Assembly: GCF_000230975.2 (NCBI RefSeq)
Contig: NC_021172.1
Location: forward strand, 2,790,001 to 2,854,000
Length of the DNA: 64,000 nucleotides
Direction: 5' to 3'
Origin: Hyphomicrobium denitrificans 1NES1
GTDB taxonomy: Bacteria > Pseudomonadota > Alphaproteobacteria > Rhizobiales > Hyphomicrobiaceae
Part shown: positions 40,794 through 51,901 of the stretch, piece after piece
Position numbering within the stretch: the stretch's first letter is position 1
Layout of the letters: each line of letters opens with the position of its first letter
Notes under the pieces: generated by a model
What the model saw: only the letters and a program-made list of their open reading frames with translations
Database searches by the model: none
Told to the model about the DNA's origin: nothing
Program-made: the position numbers and the translations under genes

Positions 40794-43700
40794 ATGAGCG
40801 AAGGCTACCTACCCCCGCTGGAAGATGAAATCGGACCAGAGGGCCGCCCGGCACCTGAGGGGCTTTTCGATCCGGCGCTTGAGCGGGACGCGTGCGGTGT
40901 CGGCTTTATCGCTAATCTGAAAGGCCAGAAGTCGCACTCGATCGTCGAGAGCGCACTCAAAATTCTGGAAAACCTTGAGCACCGCGGCGCAGTCGGAGCC
41001 GATCCGCTGTCGGGCGACGGTGCGGGTATCCTGATCCAAATTCCACATGATTTTCTGGCGGCGGAAACGAAGGCGCTCGGCTTCGAACTGCCGGAGTTCG
41101 GCGATTATGCCGTGGGCCATGTCTTCATGCCGCAAGACGAGCGGTTGAGAGCACACTGCGAACGGGTCTGGGCGCGATGCGTCAAGGAAGAAGGCCTGAA
41201 GCTTCTCGGGTGGCGTTCGGTTCCGGTCGACAACAGCTGCCTTTCCCCGATGGTCCGCGCCAGCGAGCCGGTGCACCGGCAGGTTTTCATCGGACAACCT
41301 CATTCCATCGCGGATCAGGATGAGTTCGAACGGCGCCTTTATATTGTCCGCAAGGTCGTCTCGAACGCGATCCACGATGCCTACAAGGGCCGTGACATCG
41401 GTCACTATACCGTGTCGCTGTCGACGCGGACGGTCGTCTACAAGGGCATGTTCCTGTCATATCAGGTGAAGGTCTATTTCAAGGATCTTTCCGACCCGCG
41501 CCTGACGTCGGCATTGGCGCTCGTCCACCAGCGCTTCTCAACCAATACCTTTCCATCCTGGAGGCTCGCCCATCCCTACCGGATGGTCGCGCACAACGGC
41601 GAAATCAATACACTCCGCGGCAACGTCAACTGGATGGCGGCGCGGCAAGCATCCGTCTCGTCGCCATTGTTCGGCGCAGACATCTCAAAGCTCTGGCCGA
41701 TCTCCTATGAAGGCCAGTCCGATACGGCGTGCTTCGACAATGCACTCGAATTCCTGACGATGGGCGGTTACAGCCTCGCGCACGCGGCGATGATGCTGAT
41801 CCCCGAAGCGTGGGCCGGCAATCCGACGATGGACGCGAAGCGGCGTGCCTTCTACGAATATCACGCCTGTCTGATGGAACCGTGGGACGGCCCGGCGGCG
41901 ATGGCCTTTACGGACGGCCGTCAGATCGGTGCGACGCTCGACCGTAACGGGCTCCGGCCCGCGCGTTATCTCGTGACGAAGGACGACACCGTCATCATGT
42001 CGTCGGAATCGGGCGTGCTGCCGGTCGACGAAGAAAGGATCGTCAAGAAGTGGCGGCTGCAGCCCGGCAAGATGCTGCTGATCGATCTTGAGAAGGGTCG
42101 CATCGTTTCAGACGAAGAATTGAAAGCCGAGATTGCCGCAAGCCATCCTTACGAAACCTGGCTGAAGCGCACGCAGATCAAGGTCGCCGATCTGCCGTTG
42201 CCCGCCAAAGCCGCAGCTTCGGCAAAGTCGAACGTTGCGCTTTTGGATCTGCAGCAATCCTTCGGCTACACGCAGGAAAGCATCAAGTTTCTGCTTTCTC
42301 CAATGGCAGAAAAGGGTGAGGAAGCGATCGGCGCGATGGGCAACGATGCGCCGATCTCGGCGCTGTCGTCGAAGTCGAAGCTTTTGCACACCTACTTCAA
42401 GCAGAACTTCGCGCAGGTCACCAACCCGCCGATCGATTCGATCCGCGAAGAACTGGTGATGAGCCTCGTCTCGTTCATCGGGCCGCGCCCGAACATTCTC
42501 GAACTCGAAGGAACATCGAAGCAAAAGCGCCTCGAGGTCGATCAGCCGATCCTGACGAACGAAGATCTCGAACGCATCCGCGGCATCGGCGCCGTCAAGG
42601 ACAACGACTTCGCGTCGATTACTATCGACATCACCTATCCCGCCGAGAAGGGCGAAGCGGGCATGGGGCCGGCGCTCGACGGCGTCTGCGCGGAAGCCGA
42701 AGAGTTCGTGCGCGCCAAGGAATACAACATCATCATTCTCTCGGACCGTCGCACAGGACCGGATCGCATTGCCATTCCATCGCTGCTCGCGACATCGGCC
42801 GTGCATCATCACTTGATCAAGCAAGGCCTCAGAACGTCGGTCGGGCTTGTGATCGAGACGGGTGAAGCGCACGAGATCCATCAATTCTGCACACTCGCCG
42901 GATACGGCGCGGAAGCGATCAATCCCTATCTCGCGTTCGAGACGCTTTATTCGATGATTCCGGATCTGCCCGAGGGCACAACGCCGGACCTCGTCAAGAA
43001 GCGGTTCATCAAGGCCATCGGCAAAGCCATGCTGAAGGTCATGGCGAAGATGGGCATCTCGACCTACCAGTCCTACTGCGGCGCGCAGATTTTCGATGCC
43101 GTCGGGCTGCGTTCGACCTTCATCGATCGCTACTTCACCGGCACGCATACCCAAGTCGAAGGCGTTGGGTTGCGTGAGATCGCGCGCGAGACCGTCGAGC
43201 GGCACAAGGCAGCTTTCGGCGATGCTCCGGTGCTGGCAAATGCGCTGGAAGTCGGTGGCGAGTATGCCTACCGCGTGCGCGGCGAATCTCACATGTGGCG
43301 GCCATGGACGGTTGCCGATCTGCAGCATGCGGTTCGCGGCACCGATAACGCCGCCGCAATGAGCGGTCGCGTCCCGCAAAAGTTCCGCGACTATTCGAAG
43401 TCGATCAACGACCAGTCCGAACAGTTGATGACGCTACGCGGCATGTTCCGCATTCGCTCGGCGGAAAGCATGGGCCGCAAGCCGATCCCGCTCGACGAAG
43501 TCGAACCGGCGGCCAGCATCGTGAAGCGGTTTGCGACTGGCGCAATGAGCTTCGGCTCGATCAGCCGCGAAGCCCACACAACTCTCGCGATTGCGATGAA
43601 CCGCATCGGCGGGCGCTCGAACACGGGCGAAGGCGGCGAAGAGGCCGATCGCTTCAAGCCCCTCCAAAACGGCGATTCGATGCGCTCCGCGATCAAGCAG

Positions 43701-45518
43701 GTTGCGTCCGGACGGTTCGGCGTGACGACGGAATATCTCGTCAATTCCGACATGATGCAGATCAAGATGGCGCAGGGTGCCAAGCCCGGCGAAGGCGGCC
43801 AGCTGCCGGGCCACAAGGTCGACGCGACGATTGCGAAGGTGCGCCACGCCACTCCGGGCGTCGGCCTGATTTCGCCGCCGCCGCATCATGACATCTACTC
43901 GATCGAAGACCTGGCGCAGCTCATCTACGACCTGAAGAACGTCAACCCGAAAGCCGACGTTTCGGTAAAGCTCGTGTCGGAGGTCGGCGTCGGCACCGTC
44001 GCCGCCGGTGTTGCGAAGGCGCGCGCAGACCATGTGACGATCTCCGGCTTCGAGGGCGGCACGGGCGCTTCACCACTGACGTCTATCAAGCATGCTGGCT
44101 CGCCCTGGGAGATCGGCCTCGCTGAAACGCATCAAACGCTCGTCGGCAATCGCCTCAGGGGACGCATCGCCGTTCAGGTCGACGGCGGCATTAGGACCGG
44201 CCGCGACGTCGTCATCGGTGCGCTGCTCGGCGCCGACGAGTTCGGCTTTGCAACCGCTCCTTTGATCGCGGCGGGCTGCATCATGATGCGCAAGTGCCAT
44301 CTCAACACATGTCCTGTCGGCGTCGCGACGCAGGACCCTGTTCTGCGCGCCAAGTTCACGGGCAAGCCTGAGCATGTCATCAACTTCTTCTTCTTCGTTG
44401 CGGAGGAAGTCCGCGAAATCATGGCACAGCTTGGCTTCCATACGTTCAGCGAGATGATCGGGCAGACCGACCAGCTCGACAAGGATCGCGCCATCGAACA
44501 CTGGAAAGCGCGCGGCCTCGATTTCACGAAGCTCTTCCACAAGCCGAATGCTCCGAAGGGCGTCGCGATCTACAACAGCGAGCGCCAGAACCACGGTCTC
44601 GACAAGGTGCTTGACGTCAAGCTGATCGAAGCAGCGAAGCCGGCTCTCGAAACGAAGAAGGCCATCAAGGCTGAATTCGCTATCAAGAACATCAACCGCT
44701 CAACCGGCGCGATGCTGTCGGGCGAAGTCGCGAGGCGTTACGGCCATGCGGGGCTTCCAGAGGACACAATCTGGCTGTCGCTCAAGGGCACCGCAGGCCA
44801 GGCATTCGGCGCCTGGGCAACGCACGGCGTAACGCTCGATCTGACCGGCGAAGGCAATGACTACGTCGGCAAGGGCCTTTCGGGCGGCAAGCTGATCGTG
44901 CGGCCAGATCCCAAATCCGGCATCACGCCGGAAGACTCGATCATCGTCGGCAACACGGTGCTCTATGGCGCCATCACAGGTGAATGCTATTTCTGCGGCG
45001 TCGCCGGCGAGCGCTTTGCCGTCAGGAATTCGGGCGCTTATGCGGTCGTCGAAGGCACCGGCGATCACGGCTGCGAATACATGACCGGCGGCGTCGTTGT
45101 CGTGCTCGGTCGGACAGGGCGCAATTTCGCAGCCGGAATGTCGGGCGGCATCGCCTACGTGCTCGACGAAACGGGCGACTTCGCAAACAATCTCAACAAG
45201 GACATGGTGCAGCTCGAGGCGCTTTCCGCCGATCCAGGCTCGCTTCAGAAACTTGCGCAGCAGGGCGGCGACGTCGCGATCGCGATTCGAAACGTGATGG
45301 TCGACATGCGCAAACAGGATGCGGAACGGCTTCACACCCTGATCGCACGCCATGCGCACTACACCAACTCGCAGCGCGCGTTGGCCATCCTGAACGACTT
45401 TGCGTCCTATTTGCCGAAGTTCAAAAAGGTCATGCCGATCGAGTATCGCCGCGCGCTGACCGAACTTGCGAAGGCTCGCGAGACGAATCGCGAAGCGGAA
45501 GCAGTGGCGAAAGTGTAA
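40794..45518 (+). CDS. gltB: Glutamate synthase (NADPH), large subunit
   Basis: Ammonium assimilation: transfers the glutamine amide nitrogen to 2-oxoglutarate. The class II amidotransferase nucleophile follows a short propeptide ([15 protein letters not shown]; Cys at residue 34). The central domain is intact. The FMN-binding synthase domain has [15 protein letters not shown] near residue 940 and the 3Fe-4S cysteines in [17 protein letters not shown]. The GXGXG beta-helix domain closes the protein. 1574 aa from the ATG at 40794, five bases after GAGG. An ATG 12 codons earlier is the alternative. gltD follows 45 bases later. Confidence 0.97.
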   Translation: MSEGYLPPLEDEIGPEGRPAPEGLFDPALERDACGVGFIANLKGQKSHSIVESALKILENLEHRGAVGADPLSGDGAGILIQIPHDFLAAETKALGFELPEFGDYAVGHVFMPQDERLRAHCERVWARCVKEEGLKLLGWRSVPVDNSCLSPMVRASEPVHRQVFIGQPHSIADQDEFERRLYIVRKVVSNAIHDAYKGRDIGHYTVSLSTRTVVYKGMFLSYQVKVYFKDLSDPRLTSALALVHQRFSTNTFPSWRLAHPYRMVAHNGEINTLRGNVNWMAARQASVSSPLFGADISKLWPISYEGQSDTACFDNALEFLTMGGYSLAHAAMMLIPEAWAGNPTMDAKRRAFYEYHACLMEPWDGPAAMAFTDGRQIGATLDRNGLRPARYLVTKDDTVIMSSESGVLPVDEERIVKKWRLQPGKMLLIDLEKGRIVSDEELKAEIAASHPYETWLKRTQIKVADLPLPAKAAASAKSNVALLDLQQSFGYTQESIKFLLSPMAEKGEEAIGAMGNDAPISALSSKSKLLHTYFKQNFAQVTNPPIDSIREELVMSLVSFIGPRPNILELEGTSKQKRLEVDQPILTNEDLERIRGIGAVKDNDFASITIDITYPAEKGEAGMGPALDGVCAEAEEFVRAKEYNIIILSDRRTGPDRIAIPSLLATSAVHHHLIKQGLRTSVGLVIETGEAHEIHQFCTLAGYGAEAINPYLAFETLYSMIPDLPEGTTPDLVKKRFIKAIGKAMLKVMAKMGISTYQSYCGAQIFDAVGLRSTFIDRYFTGTHTQVEGVGLREIARETVERHKAAFGDAPVLANALEVGGEYAYRVRGESHMWRPWTVADLQHAVRGTDNAAAMSGRVPQKFRDYSKSINDQSEQLMTLRGMFRIRSAESMGRKPIPLDEVEPAASIVKRFATGAMSFGSISREAHTTLAIAMNRIGGRSNTGEGGEEADRFKPLQNGDSMRSAIKQVASGRFGVTTEYLVNSDMMQIKMAQGAKPGEGGQLPGHKVDATIAKVRHATPGVGLISPPPHHDIYSIEDLAQLIYDLKNVNPKADVSVKLVSEVGVGTVAAGVAKARADHVTISGFEGGTGASPLTSIKHAGSPWEIGLAETHQTLVGNRLRGRIAVQVDGGIRTGRDVVIGALLGADEFGFATAPLIAAGCIMMRKCHLNTCPVGVATQDPVLRAKFTGKPEHVINFFFFVAEEVREIMAQLGFHTFSEMIGQTDQLDKDRAIEHWKARGLDFTKLFHKPNAPKGVAIYNSERQNHGLDKVLDVKLIEAAKPALETKKAIKAEFAIKNINRSTGAMLSGEVARRYGHAGLPEDTIWLSLKGTAGQAFGAWATHGVTLDLTGEGNDYVGKGLSGGKLIVRPDPKSGITPEDSIIVGNTVLYGAITGECYFCGVAGERFAVRNSGAYAVVEGTGDHGCEYMTGGVVVVLGRTGRNFAAGMSGGIAYVLDETGDFANNLNKDMVQLEALSADPGSLQKLAQQGGDVAIAIRNVMVDMRKQDAERLHTLIARHAHYTNSQRALAILNDFASYLPKFKKVMPIEYRRALTELAKARETNREAEAVAKV

Positions 45519-45563
45519 TTGGGTTCGCGACCGGCAAGGAACGAATAGAAAGACGACACAAGC

Positions 45564-47003
45564 ATGGGCAAGCTGACGGGTTTTCTCGAGATCGAACGCG
45601 CCGACCGCACTTACCGGCCGGTCGAGGAGCGATTGAAGCACTGGAAAGAGTTCGTTGAGCCGCTTCCGGAGTCGAGCGTTAAAAGCCAGGCTGCGCGCTG
45701 CATGGACTGCGGAATTCCGTATTGTCACAACGGCTGCCCGGTCAACAATCAGATCCCGGACTGGAACGATCTCGTCTACCGCGGCGACTGGAAGAAGGCG
45801 GCGGAAAACCTCTATTCGACGAACAATTTTCCGGAGGTTACGGGGCGGATCTGCCCGGCACCCTGCGAAGCAGCGTGCACGCTCAATATCGAGGACAAGC
45901 CGGTAACGATCAAAACCATCGAATGCGCGATTGCCGATCGCGCGGCTGAGGAAGGGTGGCTGCATCCGCAGCCGCCGCAAAAGAAGACAGGCAAGAAGGT
46001 TGCGATCATCGGATCGGGTCCGGCAGGGCTCGCCGCGGCTCAGCAGCTTGCGCGTGCCGGCCACGATGTGCACGTTTACGAAAAGAATGCGCGCCCCGGC
46101 GGCCTGCTCGTCTACGGGATTCCAGATTTCAAGATGGAAAAGACCGTTATCGCGCGGCGCATCAAGCAGATGGAGGCCGAGGGCGTCACGTTCCATTGCG
46201 GCATCCACGTCGGGCAGGATCTCTCGGCGAAGTACCTCGAGAGCAAGCATGACGCCGTGCTGATCGCGATGGGCTCGGAGAAGCCGTTCGATTTCTTCGC
46301 TGAATCGCCGGGCCGCGATCTTGACGGTCTGCACTACGCGATGGAATTCCTGCCGCAGCAGAACCGCCGCAACGCAGGCGAACCGCAAAGGCCGAAGACC
46401 AGGGAAATTTCGGCGAAGGACAAGCACGTGATCGTCATCGGCGGCGGCGATACGGGTTCGGACTGCATCGGCACGTCGTTCCGGCAAGGCGCCAAGAGCG
46501 TCACGCAACTCGAAATCATGCCGGTGCCGCCGATGAAGGAGAACAAGGCGCTTTCCTGGCCGCATTGGCCGCTGAAGCTGCGCATCTCATCGTCTCAGGC
46601 CGAGGGTGCTAAGACCGAATACTCGATCTCGACGACAGGCTTCACCGGCGAAGACGGCAAGGTGAAGAAGCTGCACTACACGCGCGTCAATGCGAACCTG
46701 CAGCCGATCAAAGGTACGGAAGGCGCGCTCGATGCCGATCTCGTGCTGTTCGCGATGGGCTTTTCCGGCCCTGCCGAGGACGATGTCATCAAGGAGTTGC
46801 AGCTTCCAGTCGTTGCCCGCGGGCGCTTCAAGGGTCTCGATGCGACGGACCGGGAATATAAGCTTGCGACTTCTCCGAAGCTTTTCTGTGCCGGCGATGT
46901 TCGCCGCGGTCAGTCGCTCGTCGTGTGGGCGATCCGAGAGGGGCGCCAAGCCGCGCACGCGATCGACAAGTTTCTGATGGGCACGACAGCGCTGCCGCGT
47001 TGA
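45564..47003 (+). CDS. gltD: Glutamate synthase (NADPH), small subunit
   Basis: The FAD/Fe-S subunit that feeds NADPH electrons to GltB. N-terminal iron-sulfur cysteines are [14 protein letters not shown] near residue 50 and CPAPCEAAC near 100. The FAD site is [21 protein letters not shown] near 147 (named in part), the NADPH site [14 protein letters not shown] near 291, and the FAD-closing segment [16 protein letters not shown] near 436. At 479 aa it is the expected length. Forms one operon with gltB. Confidence 0.97.
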   Translation: MGKLTGFLEIERADRTYRPVEERLKHWKEFVEPLPESSVKSQAARCMDCGIPYCHNGCPVNNQIPDWNDLVYRGDWKKAAENLYSTNNFPEVTGRICPAPCEAACTLNIEDKPVTIKTIECAIADRAAEEGWLHPQPPQKKTGKKVAIIGSGPAGLAAAQQLARAGHDVHVYEKNARPGGLLVYGIPDFKMEKTVIARRIKQMEAEGVTFHCGIHVGQDLSAKYLESKHDAVLIAMGSEKPFDFFAESPGRDLDGLHYAMEFLPQQNRRNAGEPQRPKTREISAKDKHVIVIGGGDTGSDCIGTSFRQGAKSVTQLEIMPVPPMKENKALSWPHWPLKLRISSSQAEGAKTEYSISTTGFTGEDGKVKKLHYTRVNANLQPIKGTEGALDADLVLFAMGFSGPAEDDVIKELQLPVVARGRFKGLDATDREYKLATSPKLFCAGDVRRGQSLVVWAIREGRQAAHAIDKFLMGTTALPR

Positions 47004-47018
47004 AGCCGGACGCAACGT

Positions 47019-47852
47019 TCACGCGAGACGGAGTGCGACGGCACCGAACGCGATGACGCACGCGGCTGCCAGCCGCGCTGCGCCGATACGTTCTTTCAAC
47101 ACAAAACCTGAGATGACCGTACCGAACAGGATGGACGTCTCGCGGAGTGCCGCGACGACAGCTACCGGCGCGGCTGTCATGGCCCAGAGGACAAGACTGT
47201 AGGCGGCGAGCGTCCCTAGTCCACCAACCAAAACAAGCCGCCAGTCTAACCCTGCGCGGATGAATGCCGTCTTTCCGTGTGCGGCTATGACCCACCCGGC
47301 AAGCGGGATTCCGGTCAGCATAAAAACCCAGAGCGTATAGGCGACCGGCGACCCGGAATGCCGCACGCCGTGCCCATCGATCAGCGTATAGCTTGCAATG
47401 ATCGTCGCATTGCAAAGCGCAATTGCGATGCCTTTGCCGTCGCCGTCCTGCTTGAATCCGACCATGCTCAGAACGCCCAATGAAATGAGGCTGATGCCGA
47501 TCCAGGCGGAGTACGAAAGCGGCTCGTTGAGCGTAAGTGCGCCAACCAGTGCCACGAGAAAAGGTGCCGTTCCTCGCATCAATGGATAGGTCTGACTCAT
47601 GTCGGCGTGGTGGTAGGCGAGCGCGACAAGGGTGAAATAGGCGACGTGGATCAGCGCCGAACCCGCAATGTACGACCAGCTCTCAGACCCAGGCTGGGTA
47701 AGAAACGGCAGCGCGATCGCCGCAAGTAACGCGGCCGACGTCGCGACCATGATGGTCGTCAGGAACTTATCGCCGGCACTCTTTACGAGGGCGTTCCAGG
47801 CCGCATGCAGAAAGGCTGCAAGCAGGACCGCCGCAAAGACGAGGAGCTGCAT
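47019..47852 (-). CDS. EamA/DMT-superfamily membrane transporter
   Basis: A 277-residue inner-membrane protein with about ten hydrophobic segments arranged as two EamA repeats. The first begins VLLAAFLHAAWNALVK and contains YPLMRGTAPFLVALVGALTL. The second contains VLWAMTAAPVAVVAALRETSILFGTVISGFVL (both named in part) and the ending LKERIGAARLAAACVIAFGAVAL. Substrates of this family are varied and cannot be predicted here. Converges with gltD, with 15 bases between the stops. Confidence 0.9.
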   Translation of the reverse strand: MQLLVFAAVLLAAFLHAAWNALVKSAGDKFLTTIMVATSAALLAAIALPFLTQPGSESWSYIAGSALIHVAYFTLVALAYHHADMSQTYPLMRGTAPFLVALVGALTLNEPLSYSAWIGISLISLGVLSMVGFKQDGDGKGIAIALCNATIIASYTLIDGHGVRHSGSPVAYTLWVFMLTGIPLAGWVIAAHGKTAFIRAGLDWRLVLVGGLGTLAAYSLVLWAMTAAPVAVVAALRETSILFGTVISGFVLKERIGAARLAAACVIAFGAVALRLA

Positions 47853-47936
47853 CTCCTTACTTTAACGGGGGAGCGCACGAAGGCCATGGAGCGAAGCCGC
47901 GCATCCAAAACTCAACATCGCGTTTCAAAGGAGAAC

Positions 47937-49271
47937 TTAGCCGCGCGGCACCGGATCGGCGGGTTTTGCGTCCGTGGTCGAGTCGTTCTTCGGCGGCCAC
48001 GATACGTCATCGGCGCGGCCCGGCTTCGGCTGCAGGCGCTCGCCCTTGACGAGCAACCGGAAGTAAGGAGCCTGCGTCGGCGAAAGGCGTCCGCGATCCC
48101 GGTTTCCTGGCGGCGTGATCGAACTCATCAACGTCAGCCCGCCGCCGATCTGGTCGACGACAAGATCGCCACGAGGGCCCGAACCTTCGCGCCGCGCCAT
48201 CAACGCGACGACGGAGGCCGGGATGGGCGGGCGGAGAATGTCGATCGTTTGCGTTTCCTCGCGCCCGTTGCTGCCGATGAGCTTCAGCGTGATTTTGCCA
48301 TTGTCGGCCTTCTGATCGCCCGATGCGGCGCTTGCCGAAGACGGCGGCGTTCCATCGGTCGCCGCGCTCCGAACGACAGGCGCTTTTGCGTTTGCGGAAG
48401 CGCTGTCAGCGACGGGCGACGATGGGGCAGGTGTTTTCACGGAGTTGCCGGGATTGATCTTTTCCTGCTCAGCTTCGGCGCCGAGCAACGGCATGTTGCG
48501 GTTGCTCTTTGCCTGCGTGAGGTCAGACCTCAGCTCCTTCTCGACGAAATGCGCGAGCCTGCGATTGCCGGCGGCCGTAAAATTGATCCCGTCGCGCACG
48601 CGCAGCAGACGTATCGCGCCTTCGAGATCGGGACCGTATGCGGAATAACCGCCGTTTTCATCGGTAAAGCCCTGATAGATGTCTATGTACTTATAGCCGT
48701 TGAGATAGGCGCGCTCGCGGATCACGTCGTTCATGCGCTGCGCCAGCTCGTTAGCATCGCTGCGCGCAAAGTTCGGCAAGCCGACCCAATAGACGCTGGC
48801 GTTCTTGCGCTTGAAGGCGCGCATCAGTCTGTCGATGCGTCGCGTGTATTCGGCGATCCATGCATCGCTGCCGACGGCGATGCGCTTGCCGTCGGGACTG
48901 CGGAACGGGTTGCGATCGTCTTCGCCGATCATTACGACGGCGATGTTAAGCGGTTGCCCGGCAATCTTCTGTTCCAGCGCGACCGTTTTGCCTTCGAAGT
49001 CCCACGTCGAGATGTTGGCGATGGGCGTGATCTGCCGCTGGATGTTGAGACGGGCGTCGGAACCGAACGCCTGCACGAGGCCGCCGAGCAACCCTTCGGC
49101 AAAGCCATCGCCAAAGACGGTGACCTGATAGATGTCGTTGTCCGGGAACGGCGTCAGGAAGGTTGTGCCTTGCTCCATATCCACGGCATTTGCCGGGATC
49201 GCCATGGCAGCGCCCAGCGCGATCGCGATTGCCGCGAGCGAAAGCCGGAGTTTCTGCCAAACATCAACCAT
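47937..49271 (-). CDS. DUF459/SGNH-fold exported protein with degenerate active site
   Basis: A 444-residue protein with a signal peptide (LRLSLAAIAIALGAAMAIPANA). The fold resembles DUF459 SGNH hydrolases, which sit in the envelope, but the expected catalytic blocks are changed. The GDS serine motif reads VFGDGFAEGL near residue 53, the GxND motif reads MIGEDDRNPF, and the DxxH motif reads VRDGINFTAAG. I checked the Gly and Asn codons (GGC, AAT) on the DNA. The C-terminal 170 residues are a Pro/Ser/Ala-rich tail. It lies 107 bases downstream of the MltB gene on the same strand. It may be a binding protein rather than an enzyme. Confidence 0.75.
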   Translation of the reverse strand: MVDVWQKLRLSLAAIAIALGAAMAIPANAVDMEQGTTFLTPFPDNDIYQVTVFGDGFAEGLLGGLVQAFGSDARLNIQRQITPIANISTWDFEGKTVALEQKIAGQPLNIAVVMIGEDDRNPFRSPDGKRIAVGSDAWIAEYTRRIDRLMRAFKRKNASVYWVGLPNFARSDANELAQRMNDVIRERAYLNGYKYIDIYQGFTDENGGYSAYGPDLEGAIRLLRVRDGINFTAAGNRRLAHFVEKELRSDLTQAKSNRNMPLLGAEAEQEKINPGNSVKTPAPSSPVADSASANAKAPVVRSAATDGTPPSSASAASGDQKADNGKITLKLIGSNGREETQTIDILRPPIPASVVALMARREGSGPRGDLVVDQIGGGLTLMSSITPPGNRDRGRLSPTQAPYFRLLVKGERLQPKPGRADDVSWPPKNDSTTDAKPADPVPRG

Positions 49272-49377
49272 TCGTGCGCGTGCCTTCGCCTCTCCGAAAC
49301 GCGATCTCAAAATTCGCGATTCCTGCCGGACCATAGCGCGTCGGCGGTCGCACTCCAACGTCTGGACGTATCCGAGA

Positions 49378-50631
49378 TCAGCGATTTGCCTGGGCATTGG
49401 CGGCGGCAAGCACTGCATCCGATGGCCAGCAATCGATTTTAAGGCGGGTGGCCTTCTGGTAGAGGCCGATCTGTTTACGCGTATTCGAGCCGATCTTGCC
49501 GTCGATCTTGTCCATCGGGTAGCCAAGTTTCTGGAGACGGGCCTGCAGATTGTGGACGGTTGCGGTTCGGGGCTGCTCAAAATCCTTCCACGGCGTCACG
49601 AAGCCGCCGCCGCCCCGGATCCGGTCCGAGAGATTTCCGACGAACAGCGCATAGAGGTCGGATGTGTTGTAGAGCCGGATGACGCGGAAGTTCTGCGCCG
49701 CCAGGAATGCCGGACCATAGGCGCCGCCTGGCATCATCAAATAGGCCTCTTGCTTAAGCTCGTCGCGGGTGAAGGGTTTGCCGTTTGCGGGCTTGAATCC
49801 CATTCGCACCCAGTCGGCAATCGGACGCGCGTCGGGCGGACCTTCGAGCGAGCAATCGGCGTGCGCCGGCGCGATCACCTCGTATCCCCAACGGGTGCCG
49901 CGCACCCATCCCTTACCTTGAAGCTGTCGCGCGGTGAAAGCCAGTGCATCGGCGACAGAGCGCCAGATGTCGATCTTGCCGTCGCCGTCACCGTCGATTG
50001 CATACTGCAAGTATTCCGTCGGCATCGCCTGGGTGAGCCCCACGGCACCCGCCCAGGACGATTTCATGTCCGAGCGCGGAATGCCCATCTGCAGCATTTT
50101 TAGTGCTGCTATCAGCTCGTCGTGAAATCTCTCCTTGCGCTTGCCGGTATAGGCGAGCGTTGCAAGCATACGGATTGCGTCCTTCGGCGGGTGATAGGAG
50201 CCGTAGGCCGTCTCGCGCCCCCAGATCGCAACGAGCGTATAGCGGTCGACGCCGGTCAGCTGTTCGATGCGCTTCAGCGCCGCCTCGTGGTCTTTGAGAA
50301 ACGCGCGACCCTGGACGCCGAGCTTTTCGAGGTACGGAGCCGACAAATAGTCGGCGGCGGTTTTTGTGAACTCGGCCTGCCCGCTATTGTCGATCTTCGG
50401 GCGACCCGGAAGATCGAGATCGGGGATGGAATAATCAGGTTCGACGCCGGCAAAGGCCGCATCGAAGGTCTTGCGGCTGACGCCGGCGGCCTTCGCATCC
50501 GGCCAAAGACTTTCGACAAACGTCCGGAAATCCGTGGCCGGGCGCGCATTGGCCGCCGTACTCAGGACAAAGATCGCGAGGGCAAGGCCGAGCGCTTCGG
50601 CGAAACCGTGGATTGTCCTGCTCAGCCGCAT
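49378..50631 (-). CDS. Lytic murein transglycosylase (MltB family)
   Basis: Cleaves the peptidoglycan glycan strand to a 1,6-anhydro product. A signal peptide (ALGLALAIFVLSTAANA) is followed by the SLT2/MltB domain. The catalytic Glu is in VAIWGRETAYG near residue 136, followed by SSWAGAVGLTQAMPTEYL near 191 and DGDGDGKIDIWRSVADALA. A C-terminal PG_binding_1 domain (HNLQARLQKLGYPMDKIDGKIG, named in part) completes the protein. 417 aa. No lipobox cysteine is seen, so it is probably periplasmic and soluble. The SGNH-like gene follows on the same strand. Confidence 0.93.
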   Translation of the reverse strand: MRLSRTIHGFAEALGLALAIFVLSTAANARPATDFRTFVESLWPDAKAAGVSRKTFDAAFAGVEPDYSIPDLDLPGRPKIDNSGQAEFTKTAADYLSAPYLEKLGVQGRAFLKDHEAALKRIEQLTGVDRYTLVAIWGRETAYGSYHPPKDAIRMLATLAYTGKRKERFHDELIAALKMLQMGIPRSDMKSSWAGAVGLTQAMPTEYLQYAIDGDGDGKIDIWRSVADALAFTARQLQGKGWVRGTRWGYEVIAPAHADCSLEGPPDARPIADWVRMGFKPANGKPFTRDELKQEAYLMMPGGAYGPAFLAAQNFRVIRLYNTSDLYALFVGNLSDRIRGGGGFVTPWKDFEQPRTATVHNLQARLQKLGYPMDKIDGKIGSNTRKQIGLYQKATRLKIDCWPSDAVLAAANAQANR

Positions 50632-50708
50632 CTCGCCGTTGTCCTCCCTGTATCCGATCGGGCTCCGTTCCTGCCCGGATGCTCGGATTTCAGGGCATTT
50701 TTGCGGCT

Positions 50709-51707
50709 TTATCCGGCTGCTGAAGCTTTCAATTGATCGACACCCCGCTCCCAGCGCAGCGCCTGAGCCACGATCTCGTCGAGATTGTCATACTGTGGCT
50801 TCCAACCGAGCTCATTGCGGATCTTGGCCGAAGCCGCGACGATCGCCGCGGGATCGCCAGCGCGGCGCGGCGACAGCACGACTTTGAAATCGTTGCCCGA
50901 GGCGCGCTTCACGGCCGCGATCACCTCGTGCACGGAATAGCCCTTCGAATATCCGCAGTTGAAGATCTCGGAGGCGCCACCGCTGCGCAGATATTTCAAC
51001 GCGACGAGATGAGCGGCGGCAAGGTCGCTCACCTGGATGTAATCGCGAATGCACGTGCCGTCGGCAGTCGGATAGTCGGTCCCGAAGACTTCCATCTGGC
51101 TGCGCTTGCCGATTGCCGTCTCGCACGCGACCTTGATCAGGTGCGTCGCTTTCGGCGTCGACTGGCCTGAGCGGCCCTTGGGATCGGCACCTGCGACGTT
51201 GAAATAGCGCAGCGCGACGAAGCGGAAATCGTGGGCCCGCGATGTATCCGCGAGCATGATTTCGGTCATCAGCTTCGACGACCCGTAGGGTGACATCGGC
51301 GTCAGCGCAGCCGTTTCGGTAACCGGATTTTCCTTCGGGTTGCCATAGACAGCCGCGGTCGAAGAGAAGATGAAATTCTTGACGCCGGTCTCGACGGCCG
51401 TCGCAATCAGACCGCGCGATTTGACAGTATTGTTCAGATAGTAGCCAAGCGGATCGGCGACCGAATCCGGAACGACGATCGAGCCCGCGAAATGGATGAT
51501 CGCGGTTACGCCATGGTCGCGGATCGTTTCCCTGACGACGCCGGTATCGGCAATATCGGCAACGATGAGTTCTGCTCCGGGCGCAACGGCCCAGCGATAC
51601 CCCGTCGACAGGTTGTCGATGACGACCACCTTCTCACCGGCATCCAAAAGCCCCAGAACCATGTGGCTGCCGATGTATCCGGCGCCGCCCGTGACCAAAA
51701 CGCTCAT
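50709..51707 (-). CDS. galE: UDP-glucose 4-epimerase
   Basis: Interconverts UDP-glucose and UDP-galactose for surface polysaccharides. The NAD-binding VTGGAGYIGSHMVLGLLDAG starts at residue 5. The catalytic Ser/Tyr/Lys set is SSTAAVYG near 116 and SPYGSSKLMTE near 141. The C-terminal sugar-binding region has FNCGYSKGYSVHEVI and SPRRAGDPAAIVA. At 332 aa it is normal. Divergent from galU across 194 bases, so the two sugar-nucleotide genes may share regulation. Confidence 0.95.
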   Translation of the reverse strand: MSVLVTGGAGYIGSHMVLGLLDAGEKVVVIDNLSTGYRWAVAPGAELIVADIADTGVVRETIRDHGVTAIIHFAGSIVVPDSVADPLGYYLNNTVKSRGLIATAVETGVKNFIFSSTAAVYGNPKENPVTETAALTPMSPYGSSKLMTEIMLADTSRAHDFRFVALRYFNVAGADPKGRSGQSTPKATHLIKVACETAIGKRSQMEVFGTDYPTADGTCIRDYIQVSDLAAAHLVALKYLRSGGASEIFNCGYSKGYSVHEVIAAVKRASGNDFKVVLSPRRAGDPAAIVAASAKIRNELGWKPQYDNLDEIVAQALRWERGVDQLKASAAG

Positions 51708-51901
51708 AATTTAACGCAACCCTCAAGTTTTATAGACATATCAAATGAGCCCGCCGGCACAGTCTACCCGTGGCGGCAAATTGGCGCTAACTGTCGCCGC
51801 CGCCGCGTTTTCCGCACGGCTGCGCGTTAACGGCAGCCGGCGAGGTTCGATCCTTATCAGACGGGTCTTGCCAGCAGATTTATATTTTTCCGGAGCATGC
51901 A

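Noticed and set aside
44700..46565. Minus-strand open frame of 621 codons
   Set aside because: Antisense across the gltB-gltD junction; composition is that of a shadow frame and both sense genes are certain.
47805..49442. Plus-strand open frame of 545 codons
   Set aside because: Antisense to the SGNH-like gene and overlapping the start of the EamA gene; no coherent protein features.
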